Below are positions 1-13,400 of a stretch of 64,000 nt of DNA, in pieces; positions within the stretch are counted from its first letter, which is position 1, and the number at the start of each line of letters is the position of its first letter. Below the pieces are notes generated by a model. It worked only from the letters and a program-made list of their open reading frames with translations. It was not told where the DNA came from and did not search any database. The stretch is taken from positions 10,124,001 through 10,188,000 of the forward strand of contig OX327684.1 in the NCBI GenBank assembly GCA_946807835.1, written 5' to 3'. Made by a program: the position numbers and the translations under genes. Source of the stretch: Ailanthus altissimus (taxonomy: Eukaryota > Streptophyta > Magnoliopsida > Sapindales > Simaroubaceae).

Positions 1-1591
1 TAACTATTAACCCAATGATAGAAAAGGTTAAAGTATAAAGAGGTTATGTAATTTTGGGTTCTTAAGTCTTAGTTCTCTATTCTCATTTTTTAGACAAACA
101 CCATTATAAGAGAAACTTGAGGGGTTTAGAAGAACTAAAAAATTGCTTAAACTTGTTTTTTAAGGATACTGCATCAATGGCTGGAAGTTAGTATTTTTGG
201 TTTAATTTTCGTGTTTAATCTTATGCAATGGTTGTTATGCATAAAAGATTATGTTTAAGTCTTATATGATTAGCATGCTATAAAGTAAAACCCAATTATA
301 GTAATATGGTTAAGATCAATGCATGATCGATTATTATTTTAAACAAATTATTAAATTAGAGTAAATCAATAAAATCATTGAACAAGTATGATTTGGTTTT
401 ATTTTTTTTAAGAACATAATCAAATAAAAAAAAATTGAGATTTTTAATTATAAAATCGGATTAGATCAATTATATGTAAGAATCAAACTGTATCAAATTA
501 ATTTAGTCATCTTCGATTTGATGTGGTTTTCTAAATGATTCAGTTAGGCTGGACTTGAATAGTTAGACAAGTTTCACATTTGCATTTCAAAGTTAACTTT
601 ACATTACACAACGTTAAAATACATATATAGCCAATTTTAATTTAAAATACATATTAGACTATAAGTCCATTTTGATTTAAAACAATATTACAATCTATTT
701 TAATAGTCTTTCATGCAAAGAAACTCAATTTCTTTGTTCAAATGATAGAATTATAACAAGTTTCGAGATTTATTATGTAAAATGTATTACAACTATAATT
801 TTTTCATCTTGATTTGGTACATCAATAATTTTTTAATATAAAACCAAACCAAATCAATTTATTTTTGAGATAAAAAAAAAAATAAACCAATAAAATTTTA
901 TACTCTAAAACTAAATTGAATCGGCATGAAACCAAATTGAACTAATTTATTTTAGGGATCGAAAAAAAAATTGATTAATGAATTTTTACATTCCAAAATT
1001 GAATCAAATATATCGGTTCAATTCACTTTTTTTCAGTTTGCTATCCTTTTTGCCCACCCCTAAAATCATCTTATATTAATGAAAATATTCAATAATCATA
1101 CATAGTATAATGTACTTATGATAAAAGTTTTCACATAAATATGATTGTGACGAAAAAAACTGTCTAAGTTCTAAATCAGAATAATTCACTATTAAATTAT
1201 AAGCAAACTTATCTTATCTGGGAGTAATCTTCTTTTTTAGTGGGAATAATTAATTTCGACAAAAATTGATGTGATGTGTTAGTAATTTTCAATGGTCCTG
1301 AAACTCTGATCAATGGTGGCGATTTTCAAAAATATGAAAAAAAAAAATCAAGTTATAGTAAAGGGTATAACTTTTATATAATGTTAAGATTGTATGAAAA
1401 CACATTTTTGTGTTAAATTAAACGATCTAACAACTTATTAATTTTAATATTAGTATTTATTAATTAGATGCTGAATACTCTATTTCTCCTAAATGAATAA
1501 AATTGATTAAATATATAGTGTATGAATCTAAATCATATTCAAAATATGCATGAACACTCACAAAGTGAGTAATTTGATTTAATTAGAGATT
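1..1591. other. AT-rich spacer, no gene seen
   Basis: The stretch is dominated by A and T runs, with no open frame of useful length and no recognisable protein remnant on either strand. It ends at the target-site copy AAGTC (1592-1596) that borders the solo LTR. I see nothing else in it. Confidence 0.6.
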
Positions 1592-1596
1592 AAGTC

Positions 1597-2508
1597 TGTT
1601 CGTGTGAAAATCGTCGCAAGTGCACGATATTAAAACAAGTAATATAATGATGAGTGAATTATCGTTTCAATGAGAATTGAATACTAATTACTAAGCCTAT
1701 TTTAATTCAAATTTTATTTGAATGATAGAATTAATGGTAATTTAATAAATTAACTCAAAATAAAATATAAAGATAGAGCAAAATAAGCAATTTTGATGAA
1801 GATTAAATTTCAAATTATAACAACAATGTATAAAAACTCTAGGGTATTAGATTTCACCTAAATTTATCCACTCTAATTATTAAATCTAATTATATCAAAT
1901 ATTTATTCTTATTGTTGCCAATCGATTTCACTAATTTAATTGTTATTCTTTCTCAAGCAATAACAACGTACATTGATAGAATAGAATCACATCTTTGTCT
2001 CATCTAATTCATTACCAATACCCATTAAGCACAAGAAATCAACAAGGTTGCATAAATTATATTTATATCTCCATCTCATATGATTTAGGGCAAAATAATT
2101 AAGGACTAACATGAATATCACTTCTCGGTCTCAATTTATATCTCAAATCATGCAATAATTAGCTAAAAAATTGCAAGCCTTAAACATATAATTAAATTGC
2201 TCAACAATATTGGAATAATAATATTGAATTTAAATAACTAGAGTATCAAAATTTGGCTACATCTTAACCTTAGAAAATAAAACTTAGCCACACATTATTG
2301 AAAGATTACACATACAATAAAAAAAATAACATCATAAATAAATCTTAAAAAAGAAAAGAAGAACTTAGCAATTTTAAGAAATCATCCAAATTGATGAATC
2401 TCCAAAGATTGTAAACTCCTTTCTCCATGCATATAACTACTAACCTAATTTATTATAAAAAGTGATCAATTTATTTCGTGCTTAAGTGCTTCATGAGCTC
2501 AAAGGTAT

Positions 2509-2549
<41 letters not shown>

Positions 2550-3301
2550 ACTGAATAGAATTATTCTAGTATGAACCCATATTTTTTCATATTTTTAGCT
2601 ATTGACTTGTAACAAATTTTTGATTGGAAACCGACTGAATCATATTTGAATTTAATATAAGAACTCTAGATCTTTGAATCAAATTTTTATAGCCACTTGT
2701 TTTGTGTATTTTGGATAAGAATTCAATGATTTATTGGCAAAATACCAATGTATGTTCAAATTTCAACGGCCATCAATTTTGACAATTTGTGACATTCCTT
2801 CCATCGGTTTGCAACTCATTTTGGATAGTCAAAATGGCCGAATTAATTTTTATGGTCAACATAAAAGTTGTAGCCTCTTGAATTATATTTTCATAGTTAC
2901 TGAGTTTATATTGATTGGATACGTATTTTGAAAAATACAGTCCAAATACTATATATGGATTAGGCTAAGTGGAAGCTACCGTCCACTTATGTTGAGTCTT
3001 AATTTCAGCCTAACAAATATTAGATTTGGGCTTTGGCGCCTTCTTTAACTTTGTGGAGAATTGAGTCATGGTTCTCTAGATCTAAAAATCTCTACATTTT
3101 AATTTTTACATTAAAAGTTACATTTAGTTTCCTGAACCTATACAAGAATATCTATTTATTGCAATTTAAGGCCAATACTTTATTAAAACCTACAATCATC
3201 AAAACAATACAAATAATTAAAATACCATGGAAAATAACAAGAAAGCATGGATAAAATGATATAAAATAATATGTAATTAATCACTTATTAAACACTTATC
3301 A
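1597..3301 (-). mobile_element. Solo LTR, Ty3/gypsy (Athila/Tat-like) family
   Basis: On the reverse strand it begins TGATAAGTG, the same start as several other LTRs in the window. Near its far end it carries the family's conserved stretch around 1610-1660, which resembles positions 11485-11530 and 27630-27680. It is bordered on both sides by AAGTC (1592-1596 and 3302-3306), a perfect 5-bp target-site duplication. No internal retrotransposon region adjoins it, so it is a solo LTR left by LTR-LTR recombination. It carries an (AT)18 microsatellite. The family assignment is inferred from similarity to the LTR pair flanking gag at 19866-26939. Confidence 0.75.
2511..2546. repeat. (AT)18 microsatellite
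   Basis: This is an uninterrupted AT dinucleotide run of 36 bases inside the solo LTR. Confidence 0.95.
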
Positions 3302-3306
3302 AAGTC

Positions 3307-3893
3307 CATTTGTAATTTATAATGTAATAAATAAGGATAAGAATTTAAGAGGGAATCATTCAATTCGTGATAAATTATTTTCCATGAAAAATTATATTTA
3401 AACTAATTCAATTTTAAATAAAATAATAATTTTAATTCGTTCCCACTTCATCAAGCCTTACACGATTCATTTTTAGGGTTCATGGGTTGTCGAGTCAGGT
3501 TACTTGATAAAATCGAATTTTGTTTTTTAGACTCAAATCTACTTAAATGTAAGCAATGAGCCTGCTCTAAAGTAGGCTTAAATTATAAAACACACAGTGG
3601 TGTGAACTATTTGAGCTAATTCTTTAGAAATCTTCTAAGTCACATTTCTTCACTACTCATCCAGCATATGCCACATGTTTAATTTAAAAAATGCATCTTT
3701 TTTTCTTGCGTTGCACTGTTTATGGCAGACAAGTCTCTTTGAATTCATATGACATTTTCGATTTTGACTGGGGCTGTTTCAAATTTCTCATTTAAATTCT
3801 AGCCATTCTCTCTTTCCCTTACATTTTAATTTAAAGAGTAAAAAATTCCTAAAACTTTCCCTCTCATCTTTAGCCCTAAGCTTTCATTCTTTA
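3307..3893. other. AT-rich spacer
   Basis: No coding remnant or RNA gene is seen. It lies between the perfect target-site copy of the preceding solo LTR and the start of the next LTR. Confidence 0.5.
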
Positions 3894-5091
3894 TGATAAG
3901 CGTATTTATATTTATTATTTTGACCTCTATAGACTTAGTATTTGTTGATTTTAATATGAATATTTAACTTTTTATACTTTAAATTATTATTTTATAGGTT
4001 TGAAGTCATCAAAGCAGATTAAGATGAAAATATAAACAAACAGAGGTAAAATGGTCAAATTATAATTAAAAGGTTCAACATTACAGTGCTAAGAGTCAGT
4101 GCCACGATGCCAAGAAGAGCAGTAAATGAATGTCATGGCCTCAGAAGTCACAGTCGTATTATTGAAATGTCAAGAAATCTTTCCAAAAGTTAGTAGCTGA
4201 GCACTGCGAAGCCTATAAGTTAAAGCCATGGTGTTGGAGCAACGAGGAAAAAGGCCAAACATAAGAGTATGAGAGATACATCACTTTAGGCTAATGCCAC
4301 GATAGTAATACGATTATTGGGCCAGCGCCACAGCTAGGGAGTTAAGGCCACAACGGTGGGTGTTAAATCTAAAAATCCTAATTTACCTTAGATATGAAGT
4401 TTACCCTAATTTGAAGACTAAAACTTATAAATAAAACACTACCATAACTTGAAGACTAAAACCTATATATAAAAGACTATTAAGCCAACATCAAGAAATA
4501 TTAGACAGAGCATAAGAGAAAACTAGTTTTTAAAGAGTTTAAAGTTTTTTATTTTGGGAGAATCAAGAGAAGAACATCAAGGCAAAGAAGAGATTGAAGA
4601 TTTTATGGCATTATTCTCTTTGCTTTTTTCTTCTTTTCTATCTTGGTTTTGTTTTGTTTTGTTCTATATGATATTGATCATATTGTTCTCTAAAACTCTA
4701 TTTTTCATCATGAACTAATTTCTTTATCTAGAATTATAATTTGAACTCAATATTTTGCTTGGATTTTTTATCTCCTTTGATTTTTATGAAGTCAATATTG
4801 AACTGTTCTTTCTATTTTGTGTTTAATATATGCTTAATTACTTGATTAATAATTAGATTGATTTAGGAACCAAAACAAACTTGAAAAAAGGAGTTTTGTG
4901 TATGACCATGAATAGATTGATGTATGATCATGACATAATAATTGTAAGTTTTATATGAGATAGAAACATGTTCATATGGCATATATAACTGATATAGAAC
5001 CTAATCTTAGTAAGTCTTGTTTAAGTTAATTATCATAGGAATGTAGATAATTATTTAGGCAAGATATTTTAACTTGATCATTGGAAGAGGC
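3894..5091 (+). mobile_element. Truncated Athila/Tat-like LTR
   Basis: It starts TGATAAGCG and follows the same path as the LTRs at 9366-10707 and 19866-21281. There is a GC-richer block at about 4085-4360, a TATA box at 4426-4433 (TATAAATA), then the shared tract describing the second LTR half (4600-5090). It stops abruptly at 5091, where the inverted copia LTR begins, so its last few hundred bases are missing. The junction fits a later copia insertion into this LTR, but the missing half was not found on the other side of that element. Confidence 0.65.
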
Positions 5092-6990
5092 TGATAGAAC
5101 GTGTGTGAGAGTATGTGTGTAGTCCATGAAATGCAAATACATGTGTCATACATAACATACAGCAGAAACGTAAAAATAAGCATTTTAGCAACCACATTCC
5201 TAAAATAAATTCCATTGAAATAATAGAAATTATACTTTTTAAGATCGTTGGTGCGATTTTAATTCTTTCGGGTGTATCACTCTTAAGTTCTTCGTAAATA
5301 ATTCTAAGAGTTGATGTTAGTGGGATCAATTCACTAGAATGGTAGCCTTGATTTTACGGCTGGATTGTTACTTAACACTTAAGCTCTATTTCTTTCTCTG
5401 TTTTTCTTAAGACTAAAAATGAATTTTCTTTTTCATCTTATGAACTTGCTCTCTATTGGCCAAATGAATTTTAAAGCTAAAATGTAATTCTCATCTCATA
5501 AACTTAAATGGCCGAATTCACTCAAGCATGAAATTTTCCTTTTGTACATCTCATGAACAAAAAAACACCTTTGGCCGAATCTATGTAAGTAATGGGTTAA
5601 TGGGTGAAGAACTATTCTTCTTCTTTTTGTCGAACCAAAAGCCAAACCATTATCATTTCATCTCATGAAACACAAATAGCCTAATGAGCCAAAGTCAATG
5701 GGAAAAACCCTTTTTGCATGATAATATTTAGCCACTTGTCACCCATTTTTGCCATCCATCAAGCCAAGTGTCCCATTGTATGCCACTTGTCTTCCTCTTT
5801 CTCAAATTGACAACAATTGTTTATTTAATTAATAAAATCTTAACTCTTAAGCCTTGACAAGTGTATTTCCTGAGAGATCTTGAAATAAATCTTATTTTTT
5901 AAATTTTTTTCGAATTGAACCCTTCGACCTAGTCTTCTATCCAAGTGCTCAACGAGTACACTTCATATTCTAAGACTTTTTGAGTTCACATCTATTTGTC
6001 TTATGGAACATTTTCATAAGTTCGTGAATAATGCCCCATACAAGTTAAGGTTAAAATATATTTGTATAATCCCTCCGTCACTTATATCCCGAAATAGTAG
6101 AGATATAGATCTTATTGTCAAATCTTTATTTCCTTGACTATGAACTTATCTTCAGATTTGTATTTTGATAAATAATATTTACAAACACTTCTATGATATT
6201 ATTTTACCTAATGGAAACTTTTTTTTAGGCCTAATGCTTGTGGCCACAAGGCTTTTTGAAATACAATTTCGAAGCATCGAGATATACAACTCACCCATAT
6301 GAGCTGATGAATCATATATCTATACACACAAGACTTTATAAGCATCGAACTACCCAACGATACCCAGAGGTCAGGTCACGAAGAGTCTCTTACATGTGTA
6401 CCGAAGTATGATGGATCACTTATAAGCCTATTGTAGTGCTCAAGTCAAAGGACCACAAATATTATTCAACTTGAGAAGACCTTCTATTGACGACTATATG
6501 AGATGTCTATTGGAGGTCTTCATGAGTTTGTTCAGTACTTAGTCCTTACTGAATACTTGCATACCTATACGAGCTACCATTAAGCTCACGGTCTGCTAAG
6601 ACTAACCGTTTGGACAATTCAAATATAAACATACACTGATATGAAAGGTTTACCAATCGACTTATGTCGGTAAACATAGATCAAGAATGATATATTTGAG
6701 AACATATTCTATAATGGCATTTTTTTTAGCATCATTTGCAACTCCTTGCAACTATAACATTACTATAATATTCTTGGATTTTTATCCTATTTCAAAAAAT
6801 ATTCTAACTTATAGTGCTGACCTAAACACTTTTAGATTAAATCTAAACTCTTTTTTATCTACAATGTCTAAAAAAATAATAACCTTAGTACCATATAATA
6901 AATGTAAATGATTTGTTGAAATGTATAATAAATAAATATCAAATAAATATTCACACAAAATATAATAGCATGTAAGCATAATCTCCAATA
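5092..6990 (-). repeat. 3' LTR of copia element M
   Basis: The reverse complement aligns with the LTR at 13817-16030. The clearest match is 6280-6500 against 14380-14660, including the stretch around 'ACTCACCCATATGAGCTGA'. It runs from TGATAGAACGTG at 5092 to about 6990, next to the RNase H end. At about 1.9 kb it is somewhat shorter than the 2.2-kb copy at 13817, so small deletions have occurred. Confidence 0.65.
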
Positions 6991-6999
6991 TCTCTGAGT

Positions 7000-8700
7000 T
7001 GCTCTAGTTCTATTCACGATGATATCTAATACCTATCAACTTTAAATGTCTCAAAAACACATTAGAAGTTAAGGCCTTAATGAGTGGGTCTGCTATATTA
7101 TCACTAAAATCTACTTTAGATACTATTACATCTCTTCTAGCCTACATCTATCTAATTATATGGTATGTTCTCTCAACATGCTTAGACTTTTGGTGTGTCA
7201 TTGGCTCATTGACTTGATTAATTGCTACAGGTTATCATAGTATAGTGGGATAAGATTCACTATACTTGGGACTACTTCTAGTTCTGCAACAAACTTGCAA
7301 ATCCATTATGCTTTATTTGCAGATTTCGAAGCTGTAATGTATTCCGTCTCTATGGTAAAATCAACCGTGGATCCCTGTTTTGCTCTCTTCCAACTGACAA
7401 TAGCACCATTAAGAAGAAAAATATAACTAAATGTAGACTTTTTATCATCTGTATTAGATTAAAAGTCTGAATAGTGTATCTTCTCAGCTATAAGTCATTC
7501 TCTATAAAAAAAAAAAAAACTTATCCTTTGTACCCTTAAGGTATTTTAAGATATGTTTTATGACCATCTAATGGTCGTGACCTAGATCAGAGTGCTATCA
7601 GCTTCTAACACTTACAACCATATTGATGTCAAGTCTCGTACAAAACATGGCATATATTAAGCTAACTACAGCAGATGTATATGATATGTTAAATATTCTA
7701 ACTCTTTCATCTTCTTTTTTAGGACACATCCTCAATGCCATGTTTGAAAAGTACATTAAATATTTTATAGTTAGTGAAGCTATACCTTTCCAAAACACTA
7801 TCTATGTACGAGGATTGAGGAGTCGTTATAAAACTTTATACCCAGCATATAGAAAGCCTCTCCTAAATCCTTCATGGAGAAGTTCTTACTTTAATAACTC
7901 TTGACTGACTGTAATATACCAATATCGTTTTCAATAATGAGTATGTCATCCAAGTAAAGAATAAAAAAAGACAATCATAATCCCATTGAACTTTTTATAC
8001 ACACATGCTTCCTCTTTGTTTTTGATAAAACCAGACTTTATGATTACATCATCAAAACAAAGATTCCAACTTCGAGAGGCCTGCTTAAGTCTATAAATAA
8101 AAGTTTTTAGTCTGCACACTAGATTAGAAGTTAGACTGGACGTAAATCCTTCAGGCTAATCCATGTATATCTCTTCTTCGAGATATCCATTTAGAAAAGC
8201 CATTTTTACATCAATCTATCAATTTCATAATCAGAATATGTTGTAATAACCAACAAAATTGGAATCGACTTTAGCATGGTTACTAGTGAAAATGTCTCCT
8301 CATAAAATATTCTAGATTTTTTAGTATAACATTTTGTCACCAGTCAAGCTTTAAAGGTTTCTACCTTCCTATCAAGCCCACGCTTTCATTTGTAAACTTA
8401 TTTACAACCAATAGGAACAATTCCTTTAAGAAGCTCAACCAAATCTCAGACTTGATTGTCATGCATAGAGTCAATCTCGAATTTCATAACGTCTTGCCAT
8501 TTTCCTGAATCGATTTCCAACATCACCTCTTTATAAGTCAATGGATATTTTTTTTCAATTAAGAAAATCGTAAAGGCACCTTCAAATATCATACATACCT
8601 AACAGGTGGTCTTGAGATCCTTTCCAACCTACGTGGAGAGTGTGTTAAAGGTATTTCAGTCAATTAAGCCTAAGGTTCCATCATCAGTTCATTAATATTG
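7000..8700 (-). pseudogene. Copia reverse transcriptase and RNase H remnant (element M)
   Basis: On the reverse strand the tract 7598-7798 reads like the copia RT/RNase H connection, with the words 'RMCPKKEDE' and 'YAMFCTRLDINMVVSV' (family form: MCPKTDEER...YAMLCTRPDI). The polymerase aspartates appear as YLDD at about 7945-7956, within FFILYLDDILIIENDIG. Downstream, 7030-7110 reads SDNIADPLIKALTSNV, the usual end of RNase H in this class. Stop codons and frameshifts are frequent, and no intact frame exceeds about 70 residues, so no enzyme can be made. Confidence 0.75.
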
Positions 8701-9365
8701 AGATTGACTTCATTAAATTCAATCTTTCTACAATTCTTACAGTCCATCAAAAACTGACTTTCTAAAAAGGTGGCATAATGAACAACAAATCTTTTTTTTC
8801 CCCTTTGAATCATAGAACTGATATCCTATAGAATATTTGAGATACCCAATAGACCAATACTTGTACCATTTAAGTGCAAGTTTATCATATTGCATTACCT
8901 TTATATAAGCTGGAAAGCCCAAAATCTTAACATATTTAAGACTTGGTTTTCTCCTAGTCCATATCTCATTTGAAGTAGTAAGAACAGACTTGGATGGAAA
9001 TTTATTAATTAAGTGATTAGTAGTTTATAGAGCATAACTACATAAATATTTTGAAAGATGAGTAAAGCTCAATATTGATTGGACTATATATAATAAAATT
9101 TGATTTCTCTCTCCAAAATACTATTGTGTTGAGGAGTACCTAAAGTACTATACTAAGCAAGAATCTTATTCTCTTTCAAATAATTTGTGAATTCACTGCT
9201 CATATATTATCCACCTCGATTTGATCAAAGATATTTAATAAATTTATTGGTTTGTTTCTTTACCTCTAGTAGAAACTCTTTGAACATTTCAAAGGTTTTC
9301 AACTTATGTTTAATTAGAATACATATTTGTATCGTGACAAATCATTGATAAAAGCAATGAAATAT
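8701..9365 (-). pseudogene. Copia integrase C-terminal part (element M)
   Basis: Reverse-strand reading gives the integrase C-terminal signature near 8737-8922 (MGFPAYIKVMQYDKLALKWY, then YLKYSIGYQFYDSKGKK), equivalent to the copia 'GCPAYVKxxxDKLxxRSxKCxFIGYP...GYxFYxP' region. At 9300-9365 it reads YFIAFINDLSRYKYVY, the start of the integrase core. That start is cut at 9365 by a solo LTR and resumes beyond 10707. The frame is broken by stops. Confidence 0.7.
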
Positions 9366-10707
9366 TGATAAGGGTTAATTAAGTCTAATATTTTTATATT
9401 CCAAACATAATATTTGTTCGTAAGAATTAAGATTATTTAATTTTTTATATATTTTATTATTATTTTTGTAGGTTTGGAGTCAATGGAGCAAATAGGATCG
9501 AAACTCTAATGCAAATAAGTCAAAAACATCAAATTGCTACAATAATTCTATAATAACGAGTTATAATGATTTTGCTACAGTACCCAATGTTGCAGAGCCC
9601 AAAAATGAGCACCGCAGAGCTCAAAATAGTGTCTATAGCACCGTGGCATGCCCAGGATTCAGCATTGCGGCACGTGAATAGTACTACGAAACAGTTGGTG
9701 AACAATATTTTGCTATAGTACTTATTAATAGTAATCATACTTTTACTTGTATTTGATGTTTAACCTTAATTTGAAGACATAAACCTATAAATAGAATGCC
9801 AAAAACCCTAATTAAGGGGAAAGAGAGAAAAAAGATACTTTGGAGAGGTAAAAACTTAGAGAAAGAATTCACAACACAAAATCAAATATCATAGCCAAAA
9901 AATCAAGATTGAGAGAGAAGCAACTCAATACGTCTTCTTAATTAGTTTTTCTTCTCTTTTCTTATTCTTGCTGTTATTCATGGATTGGTTTGATACTCTT
10001 GATTTTATGATGAACTAAACATTTTTTATCTAGGGTTAAACTATTGAACCTAATATGTAGTTGGATTTCATTGATTTTTAGTTTATGAACTTAATATATA
10101 GAATTGATTCATTCTATCTGAGTTTAATGCTTTTATTATATTTGGCCAATATTATGAATGATCACGGAACCATGATGAACTTGACAAAGGGATTCATGTG
10201 TTTAACAAATATAAGTTCCATCTAGGATAGACATATACCTATGTGGCATGTATAGTATTATTTAGACTTGATCTTAATAAAGTACATTCTGATTTGATTA
10301 CCATAGACATATAGGTGATTGTTAGAATGTGTAATATAGTCATTTGACCATCAATAGAGGCTTGTGATGATATTAGTATCTATGTCAATCAATTTGCATT
10401 AAGGTATTAACTAAAAGGTTATTAAGTCCAATGAAATACTAGGAAATGAGTCTATACCCTAGATTATTATCAATTAATGAATTTATCTTTTTGTTTGTTT
10501 GTTGTTTAGGTTAATTTAATTGATAGAATTAAGTTAGTCAAATAAATTTCAAATTTTAGTTTTTTGAGTAAAAGTTAAGTATAATTTTAGTTTTTGATTG
10601 AAAGAATAAGATCACATAGTCTTTATGGGGTCGATACTTGGACTTTAAATCCTATATTACTTGATACGATAGTGTGCACTTGCGTTTAGCTACTATAGCT
10701 TCAATCA
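9366..10707 (+). mobile_element. Solo LTR inserted in the copia integrase
   Basis: It starts TGATAAGGG and ends in CA. From about 9830 it follows the LTRs at 19866-21281 and 25590-26939 closely (leader near 9890-9960, middle near 10030-10400, end near 10650-10707). A GC-richer block at 9565-9720 precedes a TATA box at 9785-9792. The flanks are AATAT (9361-9365) and AGTAT (10708-10712), a target-site duplication with one mismatch. Removing it joins GGF to YFI in the copia integrase, as expected for an insertion into coding sequence. Confidence 0.75.
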
Positions 10708-11464
10708 AGTATCAAAACCCACCCATGACGATGTGATTCATTAGACCACATATATCACTATGTACTAATTCTAATAAATTAGTGGCCCGATGTCCACCAC
10801 TAACAAAAGAAAATTTGATCATCTTTCCTTGAATACAAGATTCACAAACTAGATAAGACTCTATAGTAAGATCAAGTATTTGACCATTCTTAACCAGACA
10901 GGTTAGGAATCTCACGACTATATGATCTAATCTCACGTGCCATAATTCTGTATTATTTAAAGTTTTTGAACTCTTTCTTTTATTCACCTGTGCATTCAAG
11001 ACATTTTCTATTGTACCTATAATATAATGGCCATTCATCAACTAACAATCTGCTAACAAAATATTTTTTTTTATCTTATAACTACAAGGAACTATTCCTA
11101 ATATGTAGATGACAACCCTCTTTGTTTAACACAGGGAGGGATATGATTTGCCTAATAATGTTTGGCACAAAATAACAGTTATACAATATAATACTACAAT
11201 TCGAAGGGAGAAGTAACTCAAAAGTCCCAACAGCTTCTACTTTTAGGAAATTTCTATTTTCTATGCGAAGTTGTACTTCTTCTCTCTGTAGCTTCCTAGC
11301 ATCCCTAAACCTTGCAACACAATGTAGATATAAGAAGGACAGACAGTATCTAATACCCAACCTTTTCTAGTATTTAAAGCTAATGAAATATCAATGATAG
11401 GTAAATATATACCTAAGGGGTTTATCTTTTCTATGGCAAGGTACTTATCGCAACGCAAGCGAAA
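10708..11464 (-). pseudogene. Copia protease, GAG-pre-integrase and integrase zinc region (element M)
   Basis: The reverse strand 11261-11500 reads INPLGIYLPIIDISLALNTR then WVLDTVCPSYIY, the copia protease start (usual WILDSGASxH; here the glycine of DTG/DSG is V). Positions 10712-11041 read through the GAG-pre-integrase and zinc-binding part: ELWHVRLDH, then CESCIQGKM, HRATNLLELVHSDICGLMN. This carries the H-H-C-C residues of the integrase N-terminal zinc domain only in part. The frame shifts between the two tracts at about 11080. This is a non-functional remnant interrupted on both sides by LTR insertions. Confidence 0.75.
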
Positions 11465-12863
11465 TGTGTTATGTGTGTATTTTATCAAGTGCAAGTGCAT
11501 GCTATCATTGGCAAGTAATATAATGATGAGGGGTATTGATCTTATGAGGTCTTAAGTGTTTTCATAAATAAAGTACTAAAATTTATCCCATTATTTTTAT
11601 CCGGAAAACTCAATTTTTTAAAAGCAATTAAAAACTAAGATTAATACTAATTTCTCAACCTAAATATACAAGTAAAAACACAAGAAGATCAATGAGAGAT
11701 AATGTCTAAGATCATAGTTATTCCTCCAAAATATGTTTGTTTAAGATGTACTTTGAATACTAATCCCTTGGTTAATTATTAGTCACAACACAAGACTTAT
11801 CGTAAGCCTCTTTCAATTATCGAGCAATCATACCCCAACTAACCCAATACCTATATCCCTATGGTAATAGATTAAGTCAAAATTCATTGAGTGAAAGTTG
11901 TTTTAACTATGCGTGCTGATTAAGTATATTCTTATTCCAAGTAAAAACTTATAGATACTACTCTACAATCATATATTAATTTGTCCTTAGCTATTCAATA
12001 AGATGCCTTTTCTAAATTTATCTTAATGGATTCAAAAATCACCTAATAACTGGCCAAGTTAATTACAAGCATTAAGCATTAACAAATTAGATAACAATTA
12101 AGTTTATATCATTCAAAGATATAAATATTTACAAACACATGTTTGGGTTCACAATAATAATCATAGACAAATGAGTTTAGTTCAACATAATAAAAGATAG
12201 ATAGCAAAATACAAAAAAAAAATCATTATACAACCAAGTTCAATCTAAGAAATTACAAAAAGAGAAGTTTAAAATAGCTTATTGGTCTTGGTTGAACGAT
12301 CTTCCTTGAAATCACCAACATCTAAGCTTCTAGTGTGTTCCAAAAAGTGTTTTTCTATAGTTTTAGTAGAAGTAGCAATGTCGTGATGTTTTTTCCAGAA
12401 TGCTGGGCATTCTAATAATTTTTTGTACCAATGCCATGGTGTTGAATGTCTTAGAGTTGGGGCGTTTGTGGCGTAGGAGCGCTGCTGAAGAGGTAGGGAA
12501 GCGTTGGCTGCCTTTGATATATTTTGGAATTCAAGAAGTTTTGTTCCTTTACTCACGCCACAACGTTCATCTTTTCTAGAAACTTAGGGGGGTCGCATTT
12601 AGACGCTAAGGCATTAAACCATTTTGATGAATGCTAGCGTATTGGTAAGGAGAATGTAGGGGTGTTCATCCTTTTCTGCACTCCCTTCTCTAAATTTTTA
12701 CTTTTTGGCACCAATTTTGATGTTTTTCCTTCCAATGTCTCTATCTTAGGCTATTTCATGGTTCATCCTGCAAAATTAATACTTAGATGTATAAATAGTA
12801 TGAAATTACTTGAAACTGGTAAAAATCTAAGTTAACATGAGGTCAAAATGTATATCTAAATCA
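11465..12863 (-). mobile_element. Solo LTR between copia protease and gag
   Basis: The reverse complement matches the Athila/Tat-like LTR family. The terminal stretch at 11485-11530 corresponds to 27630-27680 inverted, and to 21210-21280 reversed. A GC-richer block lies at 12380-12600. It separates the copia zinc knuckle (about 12865-12905) from the protease (11460 downward). Both ends are uncertain by 10-20 bases, because several TG and CA dinucleotides are possible and no convincing target-site duplication was found. Confidence 0.55.
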
Positions 12864-13400
12864 CACTCATTAGTATTTTACACAATTACATTTCCAATGC
12901 CAAACATCATCCTAATGGAAATATTTTCTATTACATTTACTCTTTATTGTGACTTGGATACATCAAACAATTCTTTCAGATAAAGTATAATATTATTTGC
13001 ACTATTTATATGCACATCTCCCTCTGAAAATTAGTAGACAATGAGGCTAGGATATATGATTTTACCTTCAAATAATCTGTTATCCATTTTTAATAAATTT
13101 TAACCTCTTCTAAAAAGAAATTATCACAAACACTTGTAGGCTTTTTCTGATCAATGGTATATCTAAGCTTTTTTGAATCTATAACAATTCTCAAATTCAT
13201 AAACCAGTCAAAATAATTCTCAACACCTTTCAGTTGGTGTGTCTCTAGTATGCATACCAATAGGTTGCTCGTAGTTATATTATCTTTATAAAATAAAAAA
13301 GACGTTTTCAATCGTTAAAATACTTTAGATCATGGATATAACTATTTATATATTTTTAATCTAAAGACGCCCTTCTACTGCTTTAAATTTTCCCTTTAAT
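12864..13400 (-). pseudogene. Copia gag remnant with zinc knuckle (element M)
   Basis: The reverse strand 13090-13311 gives a 73-residue frame containing LETHQLKGVENYFDWFMNLR and IDSKKLRYTIDQ. This matches copia gag (L-x-G-x-N-Y-x-x-W...L). At about 12865-12905 the words HWKCNCVKY look like the end of a CCHC knuckle (GHWKRNCPKY in relatives). Much of gag between them is lost or frameshifted. Confidence 0.6.

Noticed and set aside
7623..7904. Plus-strand 93-codon frame
   Set aside because: It is the antisense of the copia RNase H region, which reads meaningfully on the reverse strand.
11460..12869. A target-site duplication for the inverted solo LTR
   Set aside because: Several candidate TG/CA borders were tried, and none gave matching pentamers.
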